Of a stretch of 64,000 nucleotides of DNA, positions 37,347-47,254 are shown piece after piece (position 1 is the stretch's first letter; each line of letters opens with the position of its first letter). The notes beneath the pieces are model-generated. The model saw only the letters and a program-made list of their open reading frames with translations. It was not told where the DNA came from and made no database searches. Both the position numbers and the translations under genes were made by a program. Source of the stretch: Vibrio metoecus (GTDB lineage Bacteria; Pseudomonadota; Gammaproteobacteria; Enterobacterales; Vibrionaceae); NCBI RefSeq assembly GCF_009665255.1, contig NZ_CP035686.1, positions 2,174,001-2,238,000 on the forward strand, in the 5' to 3' direction.

Positions 37347-37595
37347 TTAAGCCGCTTTTTGAGCGGTTTTAACTAGCTGTGCTACGCGATCAGACAGAGA
37401 TGCGCCTTGTGAAACCCAATGGTTCACGCGATCTAGGTCTAGGCGCAGGCCTTCTTCTTGACCAGTAGCAGTAGGGTTAAAGAAACCTACTTTCTCGATG
37501 AAACGGCCAGTTGCTGAGTTGCGGCTGTCAGCTACAACGATTTGATAGAATGGACGCTTTTTCGCGCCGTGACGTGCCAAACGAATGGTTACCAT
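37347..37595 (-). CDS. rpsP: 30S ribosomal protein S16
   Basis: 82 residues; MVTIRLARHGAKKRPFYQIVV is the family N terminus, so I start at ATG 37595 with AAAGAGGACG upstream. First gene of rpsP-rimM-trmD-rplS. Confidence 0.98.
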   Translation of the reverse strand: MVTIRLARHGAKKRPFYQIVVADSRNSATGRFIEKVGFFNPTATGQEEGLRLDLDRVNHWVSQGASLSDRVAQLVKTAQKAA

Positions 37596-37687
37596 GTCGT
37601 CCTCTTTGCTTTTCAAAAATAAAATTAACCCCGAAAACCATCTTGCAAAAAAATTCACAAAATCAGTTTAGGGTCTCGTGCCAAAAT

Positions 37688-37722
37688 AAAGCCTCGGAAT
37701 TCTACTCTTATTCCGAGGCTTT
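37688..37722. terminator. Terminator between ffh and rpsP
   Basis: AAGCCTCGGAAT and ATTCCGAGGCTT flank a loop of about 10 bases; on the reverse strand TTTATTTT follows. It ends ffh and separates it from the rpsP operon. Confidence 0.8.
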
Positions 37723-37831
37723 GCAAGGGGTTTAGCTACTTTTTCACCAGCAAAAAGTGCTACGAATTACCGTGATTCAGCTAACAGATTGAAAAGCTCA
37801 CTGATCACTCAAGTGGCTGCGTGCGAGTGGA

Positions 37832-39217
37832 CTAACGCCCGAAGAAACCGCCGCCAAAACCACCACGACCACCGCCACCCATTAGGCCTTGCATGTTACG
37901 CATCATGCCTTTCATGCCACCTTGTTGCATTTTCTTCATCATCTTCTGCATCTGGGTAAACTGCTTGAGCAGGCGGTTTACGTCTTGCACTTGGGTACCT
38001 GAACCCGCAGCAATCCGCTTTTTACGTGAGCCCTTGATGAGATCGGGGTTTTGACGCTCTTTCATGGTCATTGAGTTGATGATGGCTTCCATCTGCTTGA
38101 AAACGCGATCATCCACTTTATCTTTCATATCCGCCGGCAGTTGAGACATTCCGGGCAGTTTATCAAGCATCCCCATCATGCCGCCCATGTTTTTCATCTG
38201 ACCTAACTGCTCACGAAAGTCTTCTAAATCAAAGCCTTTCTTCTCTTTGAATTTTTTCGCGAGTTTTTCAGCTTTCTCTTGGTCAACGTTGCGCTGCAGA
38301 TCCTCGATCAGCGACAGAACATCACCCATACCGAGAATACGTGAAGCAATACGATCAGGGTGGAAAGGCTCCAACGCATCGGTTTTCTCGCCGACACCGA
38401 TAAATTTAATCGGTTTACCGGTAATATGGCGTACCGACAACGCCGCACCGCCACGCGCATCACCATCGACCTTGGTCAGGATCACCCCTGTTAGCGGCAA
38501 TGCATCACCAAACGCTTTCGCGGTATTCGCGGCATCTTGGCCGGTCATGGCATCGACCACGAACAGCGTTTCAACCGGATTGATCGCTTTATGCAGCGCC
38601 TGAATTTCGGCCATCATCTGTTCGTCGATCGCCAAACGACCCGCGGTATCGACAATCAGTACGTCGTAGAATTTCTTCTTAGCGTGGTCAATCGCAGCGT
38701 TAGCGATATCAATCGGTTTTTGATCCGGTGTGGACGGGAAGAAATCAACGCCTAAATCATTGGCTAATGTTTCGAGCTGCTTGATCGCCGCAGGGCGATA
38801 CACGTCAGCGGAAACCACCAACACTTTCTTCTTATCACGCTCTTTTAGGAGCTTAGAGAGTTTGCCAACGGACGTGGTTTTACCCGCACCTTGCAAACCG
38901 GCCATCAAAATAACCGCCGGTGGCTGAGCGGCAAGATTCAAGGCTTCGTTGGATTCGCCCATCACCGCTTCTAATTGTTGACGGACGATTTTGATGAACT
39001 CTTGACCCGGAGTCAGAGATTTAGAAACTTCGACACCAACGGCACCTTCTTTGACGCGATTAACAAAATCACGAACAACAGGCAGCGCAACGTCCGCCTC
39101 TAACAGCGCCATGCGCACTTCGCGCAGGGTATCTTTAATGTTGTCTTCAGTAAGACGACCTTTGCCGCTGATATTTTTCAGCGTTTTGGACAATCGATCG
39201 GTTAAATTCTCAAACAT
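37832..39217 (-). CDS. ffh: Signal recognition particle GTPase Ffh
   Basis: 461 residues that bind 4.5S RNA and signal sequences for co-translational targeting to FtsY. N domain, then GTPase with LQGAGKTTSVGKL, DTAGR and TKVDGDARGG, and a methionine-rich M domain (MKNMGGMMGMLDKLPG) with glycine-rich tail. ffh is divergent from corE, about 200 bases apart. Confidence 0.97.
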   Translation of the reverse strand: MFENLTDRLSKTLKNISGKGRLTEDNIKDTLREVRMALLEADVALPVVRDFVNRVKEGAVGVEVSKSLTPGQEFIKIVRQQLEAVMGESNEALNLAAQPPAVILMAGLQGAGKTTSVGKLSKLLKERDKKKVLVVSADVYRPAAIKQLETLANDLGVDFFPSTPDQKPIDIANAAIDHAKKKFYDVLIVDTAGRLAIDEQMMAEIQALHKAINPVETLFVVDAMTGQDAANTAKAFGDALPLTGVILTKVDGDARGGAALSVRHITGKPIKFIGVGEKTDALEPFHPDRIASRILGMGDVLSLIEDLQRNVDQEKAEKLAKKFKEKKGFDLEDFREQLGQMKNMGGMMGMLDKLPGMSQLPADMKDKVDDRVFKQMEAIINSMTMKERQNPDLIKGSRKKRIAAGSGTQVQDVNRLLKQFTQMQKMMKKMQQGGMKGMMRNMQGLMGGGGRGGFGGGFFGR

Positions 39218-39429
39218 CTTTTTTCTCTTCGCTAAGCGGCGATAAATTGGCGTGAGTATACCTTAGACAAACGGACAGGCATACCCGTAGCGCATTGCGG
39301 AGATTCACGAAAGTTCAATTGACCTGTTTTTTGTGTTCTATGCTCTCAAAAACGAAGGTGATCCAAAGTAGCCCATTGGCACAGAGCAAGGTATAATTCG
39401 CCCACTTAACCCTTATCTATGTGGCAGGT

Positions 39430-40224
39430 ATGGACAACTTAATCGCGATTGCCGCGGCGATGTTATATCTCTTGTCGATTGCGACTATCGTACCCGGATT
39501 GGTTAATCAAACCGGGATCCGAGCGAAAACCGTGTTTATCAGTGCTGCGATCGCACTGTTGTTTCATGGTTGGCTACTGAGTGATTTGATCCTACACAGC
39601 GGTGGACAAAATCTGAGTATCCTCAATGTTGCATCGTTAATCAGCTTCATTATCTCTTTGGTGATGAGCGTTGCCATGTTCAAAACTCGGTTATGGTTTT
39701 TGTTACCCGTCGCTTACAGTTTTTCGGCAATCAATCTTTCTGCAGCCACTTTTTTACCTGGCACCTTTATTACTCATTTAGAGAATGACCCCAAGCTGCT
39801 GTTACACATTTCTTTGGCATTATTCTCATACTCCACGTTGAGCATCGGGGCTTTATACGCGTTACAACTGGCTTGGCTCGACCATAAGTTGAAAAGTAAA
39901 AAAGTCTTCTCTATCAATCCCAACCTGCCACCGCTACTCATGGTTGAACGGCAACTGTTCAAAATCATTCTGATTGGCAATCTATTACTGACTGGGACAC
40001 TACTCAGCGGATTTATCTTCGTTCAGGATATGTTTGCCCAAGGTAAAGCACATAAAGCCATTTTGTCGTTTGTGGCTTGGGTTGTGTATTCAATTTTACT
40101 GTGGGGTCATTACCGTAAAGGTTGGCGCGGCAAAAAAGTCACTTGGTTTGCCGTCGCGGGGGCCACTTTACTCACCTTGGCGTATTTTGGTAGCCGCTTT
40201 GTACGTGAGATCATTTTGCGCTGA
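39430..40224 (+). CDS. ypjD: CcsA/CcmC-fold membrane protein (YpjD, CorE-like)
   Basis: Integral membrane protein of 264 residues with about eight helices, similar throughout to E. coli YpjD, including GQNLSILNVASLIS and the C-terminal VYSILLWGHYRKGWRGKK with the WGHY motif that binds haem in CcsA/CcmC relatives. Whether YpjD handles haem is not settled; it has been linked to the metal-transport protein YfjD/CorB, encoded just downstream. ATG 39430 fits homologues; a GTG lies three codons earlier. Confidence 0.85.
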   Translation: MDNLIAIAAAMLYLLSIATIVPGLVNQTGIRAKTVFISAAIALLFHGWLLSDLILHSGGQNLSILNVASLISFIISLVMSVAMFKTRLWFLLPVAYSFSAINLSAATFLPGTFITHLENDPKLLLHISLALFSYSTLSIGALYALQLAWLDHKLKSKKVFSINPNLPPLLMVERQLFKIILIGNLLLTGTLLSGFIFVQDMFAQGKAHKAILSFVAWVVYSILLWGHYRKGWRGKKVTWFAVAGATLLTLAYFGSRFVREIILR

Positions 40225-40306
40225 ACAAGATTCATCAACCTGTCATTTGACACATAAGATAAATTCAGCCTTTAATTAAAAATCTGTCATAAGGAAAATT
40301 CGCGTT

Positions 40307-41587
40307 TTGGACGACATATCAACGGGTATCTTATTTGCGCTACTCGCGTGTCTCATTATTATTTCTGCCTACTTCTCCGGTTCTGAAACCGGCATGATGG
40401 CTCTCAACCGTTATCGTTTAAAGCATTTAGCCAACAGTGGCCACAAAGGTGCCAAACGAGTTGAAAAGCTCTTGGATCGCCCAGATCGTTTGATTGGCTT
40501 AATTCTGATTGGTAATAACCTAGTCAATATTCTCGCATCTGCAATTGCGACCATTATTGGTATGCGTTTGTATGGTGATTTAGGCGTCGCGATTGCGACA
40601 GGTGCCTTGACCTTAGTCATCTTGGTATTTGCTGAGGTGACCCCAAAAACCTTAGCCGCACTCTACCCTGAACGTGTTTCTTACGCGAGCAGCGTATTGT
40701 TGACCATTTTGATGAAAGTGCTCTCACCGCTGGTTCTGTTTATCAATGTCATCACCAATGGTCTGATCCGTATTCTTGGTATTTCACCGAAGCATAGCAA
40801 AGGTGATCACCTAAGCTCGGAAGAACTGCGCACCGTTGTGAATGAAGCCGGAGGCCTTATTCCTCGTCGTCACCAAGATATGTTGTTGTCGATCCTCGAT
40901 CTTGAACATGTCACCGTAAACGACATCATGATCCCACGTAATGAGATCTCAGGGATCAACATCAACGATGATTGGAAGTCGATCACTCGTCAGCTCGCAC
41001 ACTCCCCTCATGGGCGTGTAGTGCTGTACCGCGACAAGATTGATGAAGTAGTGGGGATCCTGCGTTTGCGTGAAGCCTCACGCTTTATGCTAGAGAAGAA
41101 CGACTTTAATAAAGAGATGCTGCTGCGTGCAGCCGATGAGATTTACTTTATTCCTGAAGGGACGCCACTCAACGTTCAGTTGCTCAAATTCCAACGCAAT
41201 AAAGAGCGCATTGGTTTAATCGTGGATGAATACGGTGAAATCATTGGCTTAACGACGTTGGAAGATATTTTGGAAGAGATTGTCGGTGAGTTTACTACCT
41301 CAATGTCACCGAGCTTAGCGGACGAAATTACTCCACAAAGCGACGGCAGCTTCTTAATAGAAGGCAGTGCCAACATTCGAGATATCAACAAAAGCCTCAA
41401 ATGGAAACTCCCTACTGATGGACCTCGTACCTTGAATGGTTTGATTCTAGAGCACCTTGAAGAGATCCCGGCCAGCCACCTGAGTGTGAAAGTAGCACAG
41501 CACAAAATGGAGATCATCGAATTGGAAGAAAACCGAATTAAGTTGGTGAAGGTTTACCCAAGAAAAACCAAAGCCAGTCTGGTTTAA
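40307..41587 (+). CDS. corB: CNNM/CorC-family magnesium-cobalt transport protein (YfjD, CorB)
   Basis: 426 residues: DUF21/CNNM membrane domain (1-180, YFSGSETGMMALNRYRL), two CBS domains (about 200-320, with HGRVVLYRDKIDEVVGIL and IGLIVDEYGEIIGL) and a C-terminal CorC/HlyC domain. Relatives export Mg2+ with Na+. The apparent start is TTG at 40307 with AAGGA about 11 bases upstream; no ATG occurs before the first helix. Confidence 0.9.
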   Translation: MDDISTGILFALLACLIIISAYFSGSETGMMALNRYRLKHLANSGHKGAKRVEKLLDRPDRLIGLILIGNNLVNILASAIATIIGMRLYGDLGVAIATGALTLVILVFAEVTPKTLAALYPERVSYASSVLLTILMKVLSPLVLFINVITNGLIRILGISPKHSKGDHLSSEELRTVVNEAGGLIPRRHQDMLLSILDLEHVTVNDIMIPRNEISGININDDWKSITRQLAHSPHGRVVLYRDKIDEVVGILRLREASRFMLEKNDFNKEMLLRAADEIYFIPEGTPLNVQLLKFQRNKERIGLIVDEYGEIIGLTTLEDILEEIVGEFTTSMSPSLADEITPQSDGSFLIEGSANIRDINKSLKWKLPTDGPRTLNGLILEHLEEIPASHLSVKVAQHKMEIIELEENRIKLVKVYPRKTKASLV

Positions 41588-41602
41588 TGTAAACGCCCAA
41601 AC

Positions 41603-41633
41603 AAAAGCCCGAACAAACATTCGGGCTTTTTTC
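41603..41633. terminator. Terminator between corB and luxS
   Basis: AAAAGCCCGAA, loop CAAACA, TTCGGGCTTTTTTC; convergent genes on both sides. Confidence 0.85.
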
Positions 41634-41670
41634 ATTTTGCGTGTTCATCGAAAAGTGGACTGTAATCGAC

Positions 41671-42189
41671 TTAGTGAACCTTGAGTTCATTAAGCATAGC
41701 GTCAGGCAGCGCCAGCTCATCGTTACGGTTAACAGAGATACCTGCCGCAATCACTTTCTGCGCAATGCCTTTGGCTTCTTCTAGCGAATGCATTGCGGCT
41801 GTGCCGCACTGGTATTCGTTGAGCTCAGGAATTTTATCTTGGCTTTCCACTTTTAACACATCTTGCATTGCGGCTAGCCATGCTTGTGCTACTTGCTGCT
41901 CTGTCGGTGCACCAATCAAGCTCATGTAGAAACCTGTACGGCAACCCATTGGTGAAATATCGATGATCTCCACTTGGCTGCCGTTAAGGTGAGCACGCAT
42001 AAAGCCTGCGTACAAATGCTCTAAGGTATGAATACCGCGCTCAGACAGAATGTCTTTGTTAGGCACGGTAAAACGCAAATCAAATACGGTAATCGTATCC
42101 CCTTTTGGGGTTTGCATGGTTTTCGCAACACGCACAGCCGGGGCATTCATCCGCGTGTGATCAACCGTAAAACTGTCTAGTAATGGCAT
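41671..42189 (-). CDS. luxS: S-ribosylhomocysteine lyase, AI-2 synthase LuxS
   Basis: 172 residues. Cleaves S-ribosylhomocysteine to homocysteine and DPD, which becomes the quorum signal AI-2. Metal site HTLEH plus Cys in EYQCGTAAMHS; start at ATG 42189 (MPLLDSFTVDHTRMNAP) with GGGAGAAAGGAAA upstream. It follows gshA in the same direction by about 50 bases. Output of AI-2 signalling in V. cholerae is HapR, also in this window. Confidence 0.97.
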   Translation of the reverse strand: MPLLDSFTVDHTRMNAPAVRVAKTMQTPKGDTITVFDLRFTVPNKDILSERGIHTLEHLYAGFMRAHLNGSQVEIIDISPMGCRTGFYMSLIGAPTEQQVAQAWLAAMQDVLKVESQDKIPELNEYQCGTAAMHSLEEAKGIAQKVIAAGISVNRNDELALPDAMLNELKVH

Positions 42190-42241
42190 TTCCTTTCTCC
42201 CTTTCTGGCTCGTCTTAACGCGTGCCAATCAATAGCTAACC

Positions 42242-43816
42242 CTAAACTGTCGCCTGCAAATACGCAAAATATTGCGTTAAGTAAGCATCAAAACTGAGCG
42301 TATCTTGCGCTTCAATCTGCGCTTGCGCTTCTGTTGAGCGACTCACTTCCTGTTCCATTTCTGCTTGCGAATAAAATTGATATTGATGCTGTAAATTAGC
42401 TGCTCGATATTTGTTGCCTAGCGCACACCCCGTTTTACCTAGACCGCCGTGCTGTTTAATCTCCGCTAAAATCTGAGCAGAAAGCGTTAGCTCAGGGTGA
42501 TCAATCCAACTCTCCAACTTCTCGCACACATCCTGATAAGCGGTACCGCCTAATGATGCATCCATCGTTTCCGCTATCACACGTAAATCGGCAAACACTC
42601 GCTTCGCCCATGCTTGTAAGGTTAACACTTCGCCGTGACAACCAATTTGCAATTCTAAGCCCGGTTTACGACCTTCCAACACCACTTTACGCCAGTTATC
42701 ACGCCAACATCCGAGTTCACAGCCATCCATCGGATCAGAGTCTGAGAGTGCCGTCCAAGCCAAAAATAGATCAAGGAAACGCACCTGATCTTCATCGATA
42801 CCGATTGGGCTAAATGGGTTCACATCAAGTGAGCGCACTTCAATATACTCAACCCCAGCGCGCGCTAGAGCTTGAGATGGGCGTTCACCACTTTGCGCCA
42901 CGCGTTTCGGGCGAATCGGTGCATACAGTTCATTTTCGATTTGCAGCACGTTGCTATTGAGCTGGCGGTATTCCCCCTCAACCTTCACCCCAAGTTTTGC
43001 AAACTCTTGTGATGGAGTGCGGATCGCCTCATTCAATCCTTGCAGGTACTGTTCAATGCTGTTGAAACCAATTTGCAGCACACTTTGCGCACTGTTGGTA
43101 TAACCCAAATCACTCAAGCGCAGTGATGTGGCATAAGGTAAATAGAGCGTTTTACCAATCGACTCAAACGGTAGATCCGTTTTGCGCCCCTGTAAGAAAG
43201 AAGAGCAAATGGCTGGCGATGCACCAAACAAATACGGGATCAACCAACCAAAGCGGTAATAGTTACGAATGACACCAAAATAAGCGGCAGATTTACTGGC
43301 TTGGCGTGCTTGTGGATCTTGCTCGCCATACAGCGCATCCCAAAAAGAATCCGGGAATGAGAAATTGAAATGCACGCCGGAGATAATCTGCATTAGGCTA
43401 CCATAGCGTCGTTTCAGACCTTCCCGATACAAGGTTTTCATTTTCCCCGTATTGGATGAACCGTATTGCGCCAACACTATGCCCTCTTCGCTGCCCACAT
43501 AACAAGGCATCGACAATGGCCACAGTTTTTCATCGCCCAGTTTGGTTTGCGCGAAATGATGAATATCCGACATCTGGGCGATAAGCGTATCCACCTCGTG
43601 TGAAACCGGAGTAATGAATTCAAGCAAAGATTCGGCAAAGTCGGTGGTGATCCAACGGTGTGTTAATGCTGAGCCCAGTTCTTTCGGGTGTGGCGTTTGC
43701 GTGAGTGCACCTTCCGGCGTGTAACGCAATGATTCGCGCTCCAGTCCACGGCTAAAGTTTTGAAATACTTCTGGTTTATTTGCAACTGTTTGTAGTCGCT
43801 CGGCAAATTTACTCAA
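42242..43816 (-). CDS. gshA: Glutamate-cysteine ligase
   Basis: First step of glutathione synthesis, 524 residues, gammaproteobacterial GshA type: FSRGLERESLRYTPEG for ATP/glutamate binding, ISGVHFNFSFPD and YIEVRSLDVNPFSP. Probably cotranscribed with luxS. Confidence 0.96.
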   Translation of the reverse strand: MSKFAERLQTVANKPEVFQNFSRGLERESLRYTPEGALTQTPHPKELGSALTHRWITTDFAESLLEFITPVSHEVDTLIAQMSDIHHFAQTKLGDEKLWPLSMPCYVGSEEGIVLAQYGSSNTGKMKTLYREGLKRRYGSLMQIISGVHFNFSFPDSFWDALYGEQDPQARQASKSAAYFGVIRNYYRFGWLIPYLFGASPAICSSFLQGRKTDLPFESIGKTLYLPYATSLRLSDLGYTNSAQSVLQIGFNSIEQYLQGLNEAIRTPSQEFAKLGVKVEGEYRQLNSNVLQIENELYAPIRPKRVAQSGERPSQALARAGVEYIEVRSLDVNPFSPIGIDEDQVRFLDLFLAWTALSDSDPMDGCELGCWRDNWRKVVLEGRKPGLELQIGCHGEVLTLQAWAKRVFADLRVIAETMDASLGGTAYQDVCEKLESWIDHPELTLSAQILAEIKQHGGLGKTGCALGNKYRAANLQHQYQFYSQAEMEQEVSRSTEAQAQIEAQDTLSFDAYLTQYFAYLQATV

Positions 43817-43859
43817 AATACGCTTCGCTTATGTCGGTGGTTATAATCGAATGCCGTCT

Positions 43860-43878
43860 CTTAAGCTGACAGCTTAAG
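43860..43878. other. Short perfect inverted repeat upstream of gshA
   Basis: CTTAAGCT, loop GAC, AGCTTAAG within the 111 bases between the M16 protease stop and gshA. Could be an operator or a hairpin; the second repeat GGGGCGT/ACACCCC at 43893-43910 may end the protease gene. Confidence 0.4.
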
Positions 43879-43927
43879 TAGCATAGCGAGTTTGGGGCGT
43901 AAAACACCCCATTAATAAATGTGTACT

Positions 43928-46786
43928 CTAGCGGATGATTTCAAGCTCTTCTAGCGCGATACCTAACTTTTCCAACTGGGGCTTAAGTTGCTTAGCATCA
44001 CCGACCACAATGATCTGATAGTCATCGGGGTTAAACCATTTCGCCGCTAACTGATTGAGTGTAGAACGCTTTACGCTTTTCACTATCTCATTACGCTGCT
44101 GCAAATAGTCACGATCTAAGCTATAGGTCAAAATGCTTGAAATCAGCTGTGCTTTTTGCGCTGGTGTTTCATACAACAACGCATCTTGTTGACCGACTGC
44201 CAAACGTAAGAATTTCATTTCTTCTTCCGTGATGCCGTTTTGGCTGAATTGACGCATCTCCTTGATCATTTCTTGGATCGCGTCCACCGTCACGTCCGCC
44301 CGTACTGGCGCATTGAACACAATCGCACCAATTTCACGATTGCTCGCAAAATAACTCCCAGCACCGTAGGTATAACCCTTATCCTCACGCAAGTTGAGAT
44401 TAATGCGGCTATTAAAGTTACCCGCTAGGTTAAAGTTGGCCAACTGAGTTAAGTAAAGCTCATCCGTTGCATCAAAAGGAAGCCCTTTACGTACCATACG
44501 AACAATACTTTGTGGTGCTCCCGGTTTATCGACTAAATAGATTTTTTGTTGGGTTAAATTGGGCACGACTTGAGGGTTGATCAGTGGCGCCGCCTCACCT
44601 TTCCAATCGGCAATAAACTGCAGTTGCTGGCGAATGTCTCGCGCACTGATGTCACCCACTACCGCAATTTGTGCGCCATGAGGTGTATAATGCTGACGGT
44701 AGAATTGCTGGACATCGTTAAGGGTCAATGACGCAACGGACGCTTCCGTTCCATCCCCAGCACGAGCAAACAGGCTCTTAACCCATAACACTTGACGTGT
44801 AGCTTGCGAGGCCAACCAGCTCGGTTGCTGGTGTTGGTACACCAGTCCTTGCAACATCTGTTGCTGTAAGCGAGCAAAATCGGCTTTGCTAAAAGCAGGG
44901 GTTAACAGTATTTCTTGCACCACGTTTAACGTTTCAGGTAGGTTTTTCTTCAAGCTAGAGACAACAATACTGGTTGAATAAGGTCCAGCGGCGACTTGAA
45001 TACTCGAACCTAACGTATCCAGCTGAGCTTGAATTTGTTCTGCGCTACGGCTTTGGCTACCTTCTTGCAGTAAGCTCGCGGTCAAATTAGCCAGCCCTTC
45101 TTTACCGATCGCGACTTGGCGCTCACCCGCTGGTAATTCGATCTCAATCAGTACCGTGGGGGTTTCGCTGGTTTGAGTACCAAGTAGCTGCGCACCATTG
45201 TCAAAATAAACATCGTATAACGTTGGTGAACGAGCCTGCACCGCTTCAGCGACTTGTGGCATTTGTGAGCGATCAAAGCTGTCTTTCACTTCACGATATG
45301 CGAGCTGGTCATCACTAATTTTTTGGTGCTCAGACAGCTTACGAGCGGGGGTAATAAATGTTGCAGGACGCACCGCGAAATCAGTTTTGCCTTTTGCTAC
45401 CACACTTAAGGTCACTTTAGGTTGGCCATCAAGGTAACGGGTAAACACTTGCTGTACTGATGTGGGTGTGACTGCGCGGATTTTCTCAAGCTGGCTTTCG
45501 ATGCGATCTGGCTGATTAAAGAAAGTTTGATTGGCTGCCAATTGGCTGACTTTGCCTTTGACACTCTCTAACGCAAATACCGCATTGGCCTCTTCCATTC
45601 CTGTGATTTGCTCTAAGCGTTGTGCGGAAACGCCTTGTTGCTTAAACTTTTCTAACGCTTGCATGGTTTCTTGATACAAGGGTGCCAACTTACCTTCCGC
45701 ACCAGAAGGTGCCATCGCATACACATAAAAAGTACAAGCAAGCTCAGCACAGTCTTGGAATGCGCCTGCATCCACCGCTTTTTGGGTTTTGACTAACTCT
45801 TGGTACAAAAAGCTGTTGTTACCACTGCCCAACACACTGGCCAGTGCATCTAGCGCAACTTCATCATCCGCCCCTGAATATTGAGTGGGCCAACCGATCA
45901 GCAGCATCGGCTGTTGTACTCGATCTTCTAAGGTGATGTAGCGATTTTCAGTCAATCGGGCTGGTTGCTTTGGTGCATCGACCACTTCTGGACCTTTGGG
46001 AATCGAACCAAAATATTTTTGCACCCAAGCCAAGGTCTGGCTGACATCCAGATCACCACCTATGGTTAACACCGCATTATTCGGGCCATACCAACGTAGG
46101 AAAAAGGCTTTTAAATCATTGACATCAACTCGGTCTAAATCGCTGACATAACCAATCGTTTGCCAAGAATAAGGGTGCCCTTCGGGATAAAGTGCCTCAC
46201 CCATTTTTTCCCACATCAAACCATAAGGGCGGTTGTCATAATTCTGAGCGCGCTCGTTTTTGACGGTGTCACGCTGGATTTCAAACTTGCGCTGCGAAAC
46301 CGCATCAAGCAAAAAGCCCATTCGATCGGCTTCTAGCCATAGCATTTTTTCCAATTGGTTAGCAGGAACGGTTTCAAAATAATTGGTACGGTCGCGGTTT
46401 GTGGTGCCATTTAATGAGCCGCCCGCTTCAGTGATCAAACGAAAATGCTGCTGATCGCCCACATGCTTAGAACCTTGAAACATCATGTGCTCAAAGAAAT
46501 GGGCAAAGCCCGATTTACCGATTTCTTCTCGGGCTGACCCCACGTGATAGGTCACATCAACATGTACTAAGGGATCGGAATCATCAGGCGACAAGATCAC
46601 GGTAAGCCCATTATCTAAACGATACTTCGAGTACGGGATCATCACTTTCCCCGGCTCGGCTTTGACCTCTTCAACTAAGGTGACACCTTTCGGCAGAGAA
46701 GAAAACAGAGGGAATGAGGAATCTGAAGCACTACATCCCACCAACAACAGCAGAGAAAATCCAAACAACGAGACTTTTCTCATCAC
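43928..46786 (-). CDS. M16 family zinc metalloprotease lipoprotein (pitrilysin/insulinase-like)
   Basis: 952 residues: lipobox LVGC (Cys18), then two M16 units each of peptidase plus inactive halves. Zinc site HFFEH (His96, Glu99, His100) with the distal Glu near VKNERAQNYDNRPYG; the second unit (from about residue 500) lacks HxxEH. Predicted to be anchored in the envelope and to degrade peptides there. It follows the YqaA-type gene by 6 bases, forming an oxidoreductase-yqaA-protease cluster. Confidence 0.88.
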   Translation of the reverse strand: MMRKVSLFGFSLLLLVGCSASDSSFPLFSSLPKGVTLVEEVKAEPGKVMIPYSKYRLDNGLTVILSPDDSDPLVHVDVTYHVGSAREEIGKSGFAHFFEHMMFQGSKHVGDQQHFRLITEAGGSLNGTTNRDRTNYFETVPANQLEKMLWLEADRMGFLLDAVSQRKFEIQRDTVKNERAQNYDNRPYGLMWEKMGEALYPEGHPYSWQTIGYVSDLDRVDVNDLKAFFLRWYGPNNAVLTIGGDLDVSQTLAWVQKYFGSIPKGPEVVDAPKQPARLTENRYITLEDRVQQPMLLIGWPTQYSGADDEVALDALASVLGSGNNSFLYQELVKTQKAVDAGAFQDCAELACTFYVYAMAPSGAEGKLAPLYQETMQALEKFKQQGVSAQRLEQITGMEEANAVFALESVKGKVSQLAANQTFFNQPDRIESQLEKIRAVTPTSVQQVFTRYLDGQPKVTLSVVAKGKTDFAVRPATFITPARKLSEHQKISDDQLAYREVKDSFDRSQMPQVAEAVQARSPTLYDVYFDNGAQLLGTQTSETPTVLIEIELPAGERQVAIGKEGLANLTASLLQEGSQSRSAEQIQAQLDTLGSSIQVAAGPYSTSIVVSSLKKNLPETLNVVQEILLTPAFSKADFARLQQQMLQGLVYQHQQPSWLASQATRQVLWVKSLFARAGDGTEASVASLTLNDVQQFYRQHYTPHGAQIAVVGDISARDIRQQLQFIADWKGEAAPLINPQVVPNLTQQKIYLVDKPGAPQSIVRMVRKGLPFDATDELYLTQLANFNLAGNFNSRINLNLREDKGYTYGAGSYFASNREIGAIVFNAPVRADVTVDAIQEMIKEMRQFSQNGITEEEMKFLRLAVGQQDALLYETPAQKAQLISSILTYSLDRDYLQQRNEIVKSVKRSTLNQLAAKWFNPDDYQIIVVGDAKQLKPQLEKLGIALEELEIIR

Positions 46787-46792
46787 ATCTCC

Positions 46793-47254
46793 TTAAAACA
46801 AACCGTAATACAACGCAGCAAGCAATGAATAACGCAGCGCCTTACCAATCAATATCATCAAAAAAGCAGGGAGTACTTTTAAACGCAGCCAACCTGCCGC
46901 TAAACAGAGTGGGTCTCCAATAATCGGCAACCAACTCCCAAGCAACGCCCAATAACCGTAACGCTGCAACCAGAGCTTGGCTTTATGACCTTGTTTTTGT
47001 GAATCAGTTCGATGCGGCAGCCATAAACCTATCGCATAGTTGGTCATGCCACCTAAAGTGTTCCCGGCCGTTGACACCGCTACGATGAGCCAAACCGGAT
47101 GTTGAGCGAGCGATAAACTCGCCAACAACGCCGCTTCTGAACCGCCCGGTAATAATGTTGCACTGAGAAAACCACTCCAAAACAGTAAGCTCAGTGGCGA
47201 TTCAGTAAAGAGAGAGGTAAGTAGCGCAGAATAGTCATTCCACCACTCTAGCAT
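46793..47254 (-). CDS. YqaA-family inner-membrane protein (DedA/SNARE-associated)
   Basis: 153 residues with four or five hydrophobic segments; LFWSGFLSATLLPGGSEAALL and AGNTLGGMTNYAIG match the YqaA/DedA group (VTT domain), some of whose members are lipid flippases or proton-linked transporters. Function here unknown. Overlaps the oxidoreductase end by 7 bases. Confidence 0.85.
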   Translation of the reverse strand: MLEWWNDYSALLTSLFTESPLSLLFWSGFLSATLLPGGSEAALLASLSLAQHPVWLIVAVSTAGNTLGGMTNYAIGLWLPHRTDSQKQGHKAKLWLQRYGYWALLGSWLPIIGDPLCLAAGWLRLKVLPAFLMILIGKALRYSLLAALYYGLF

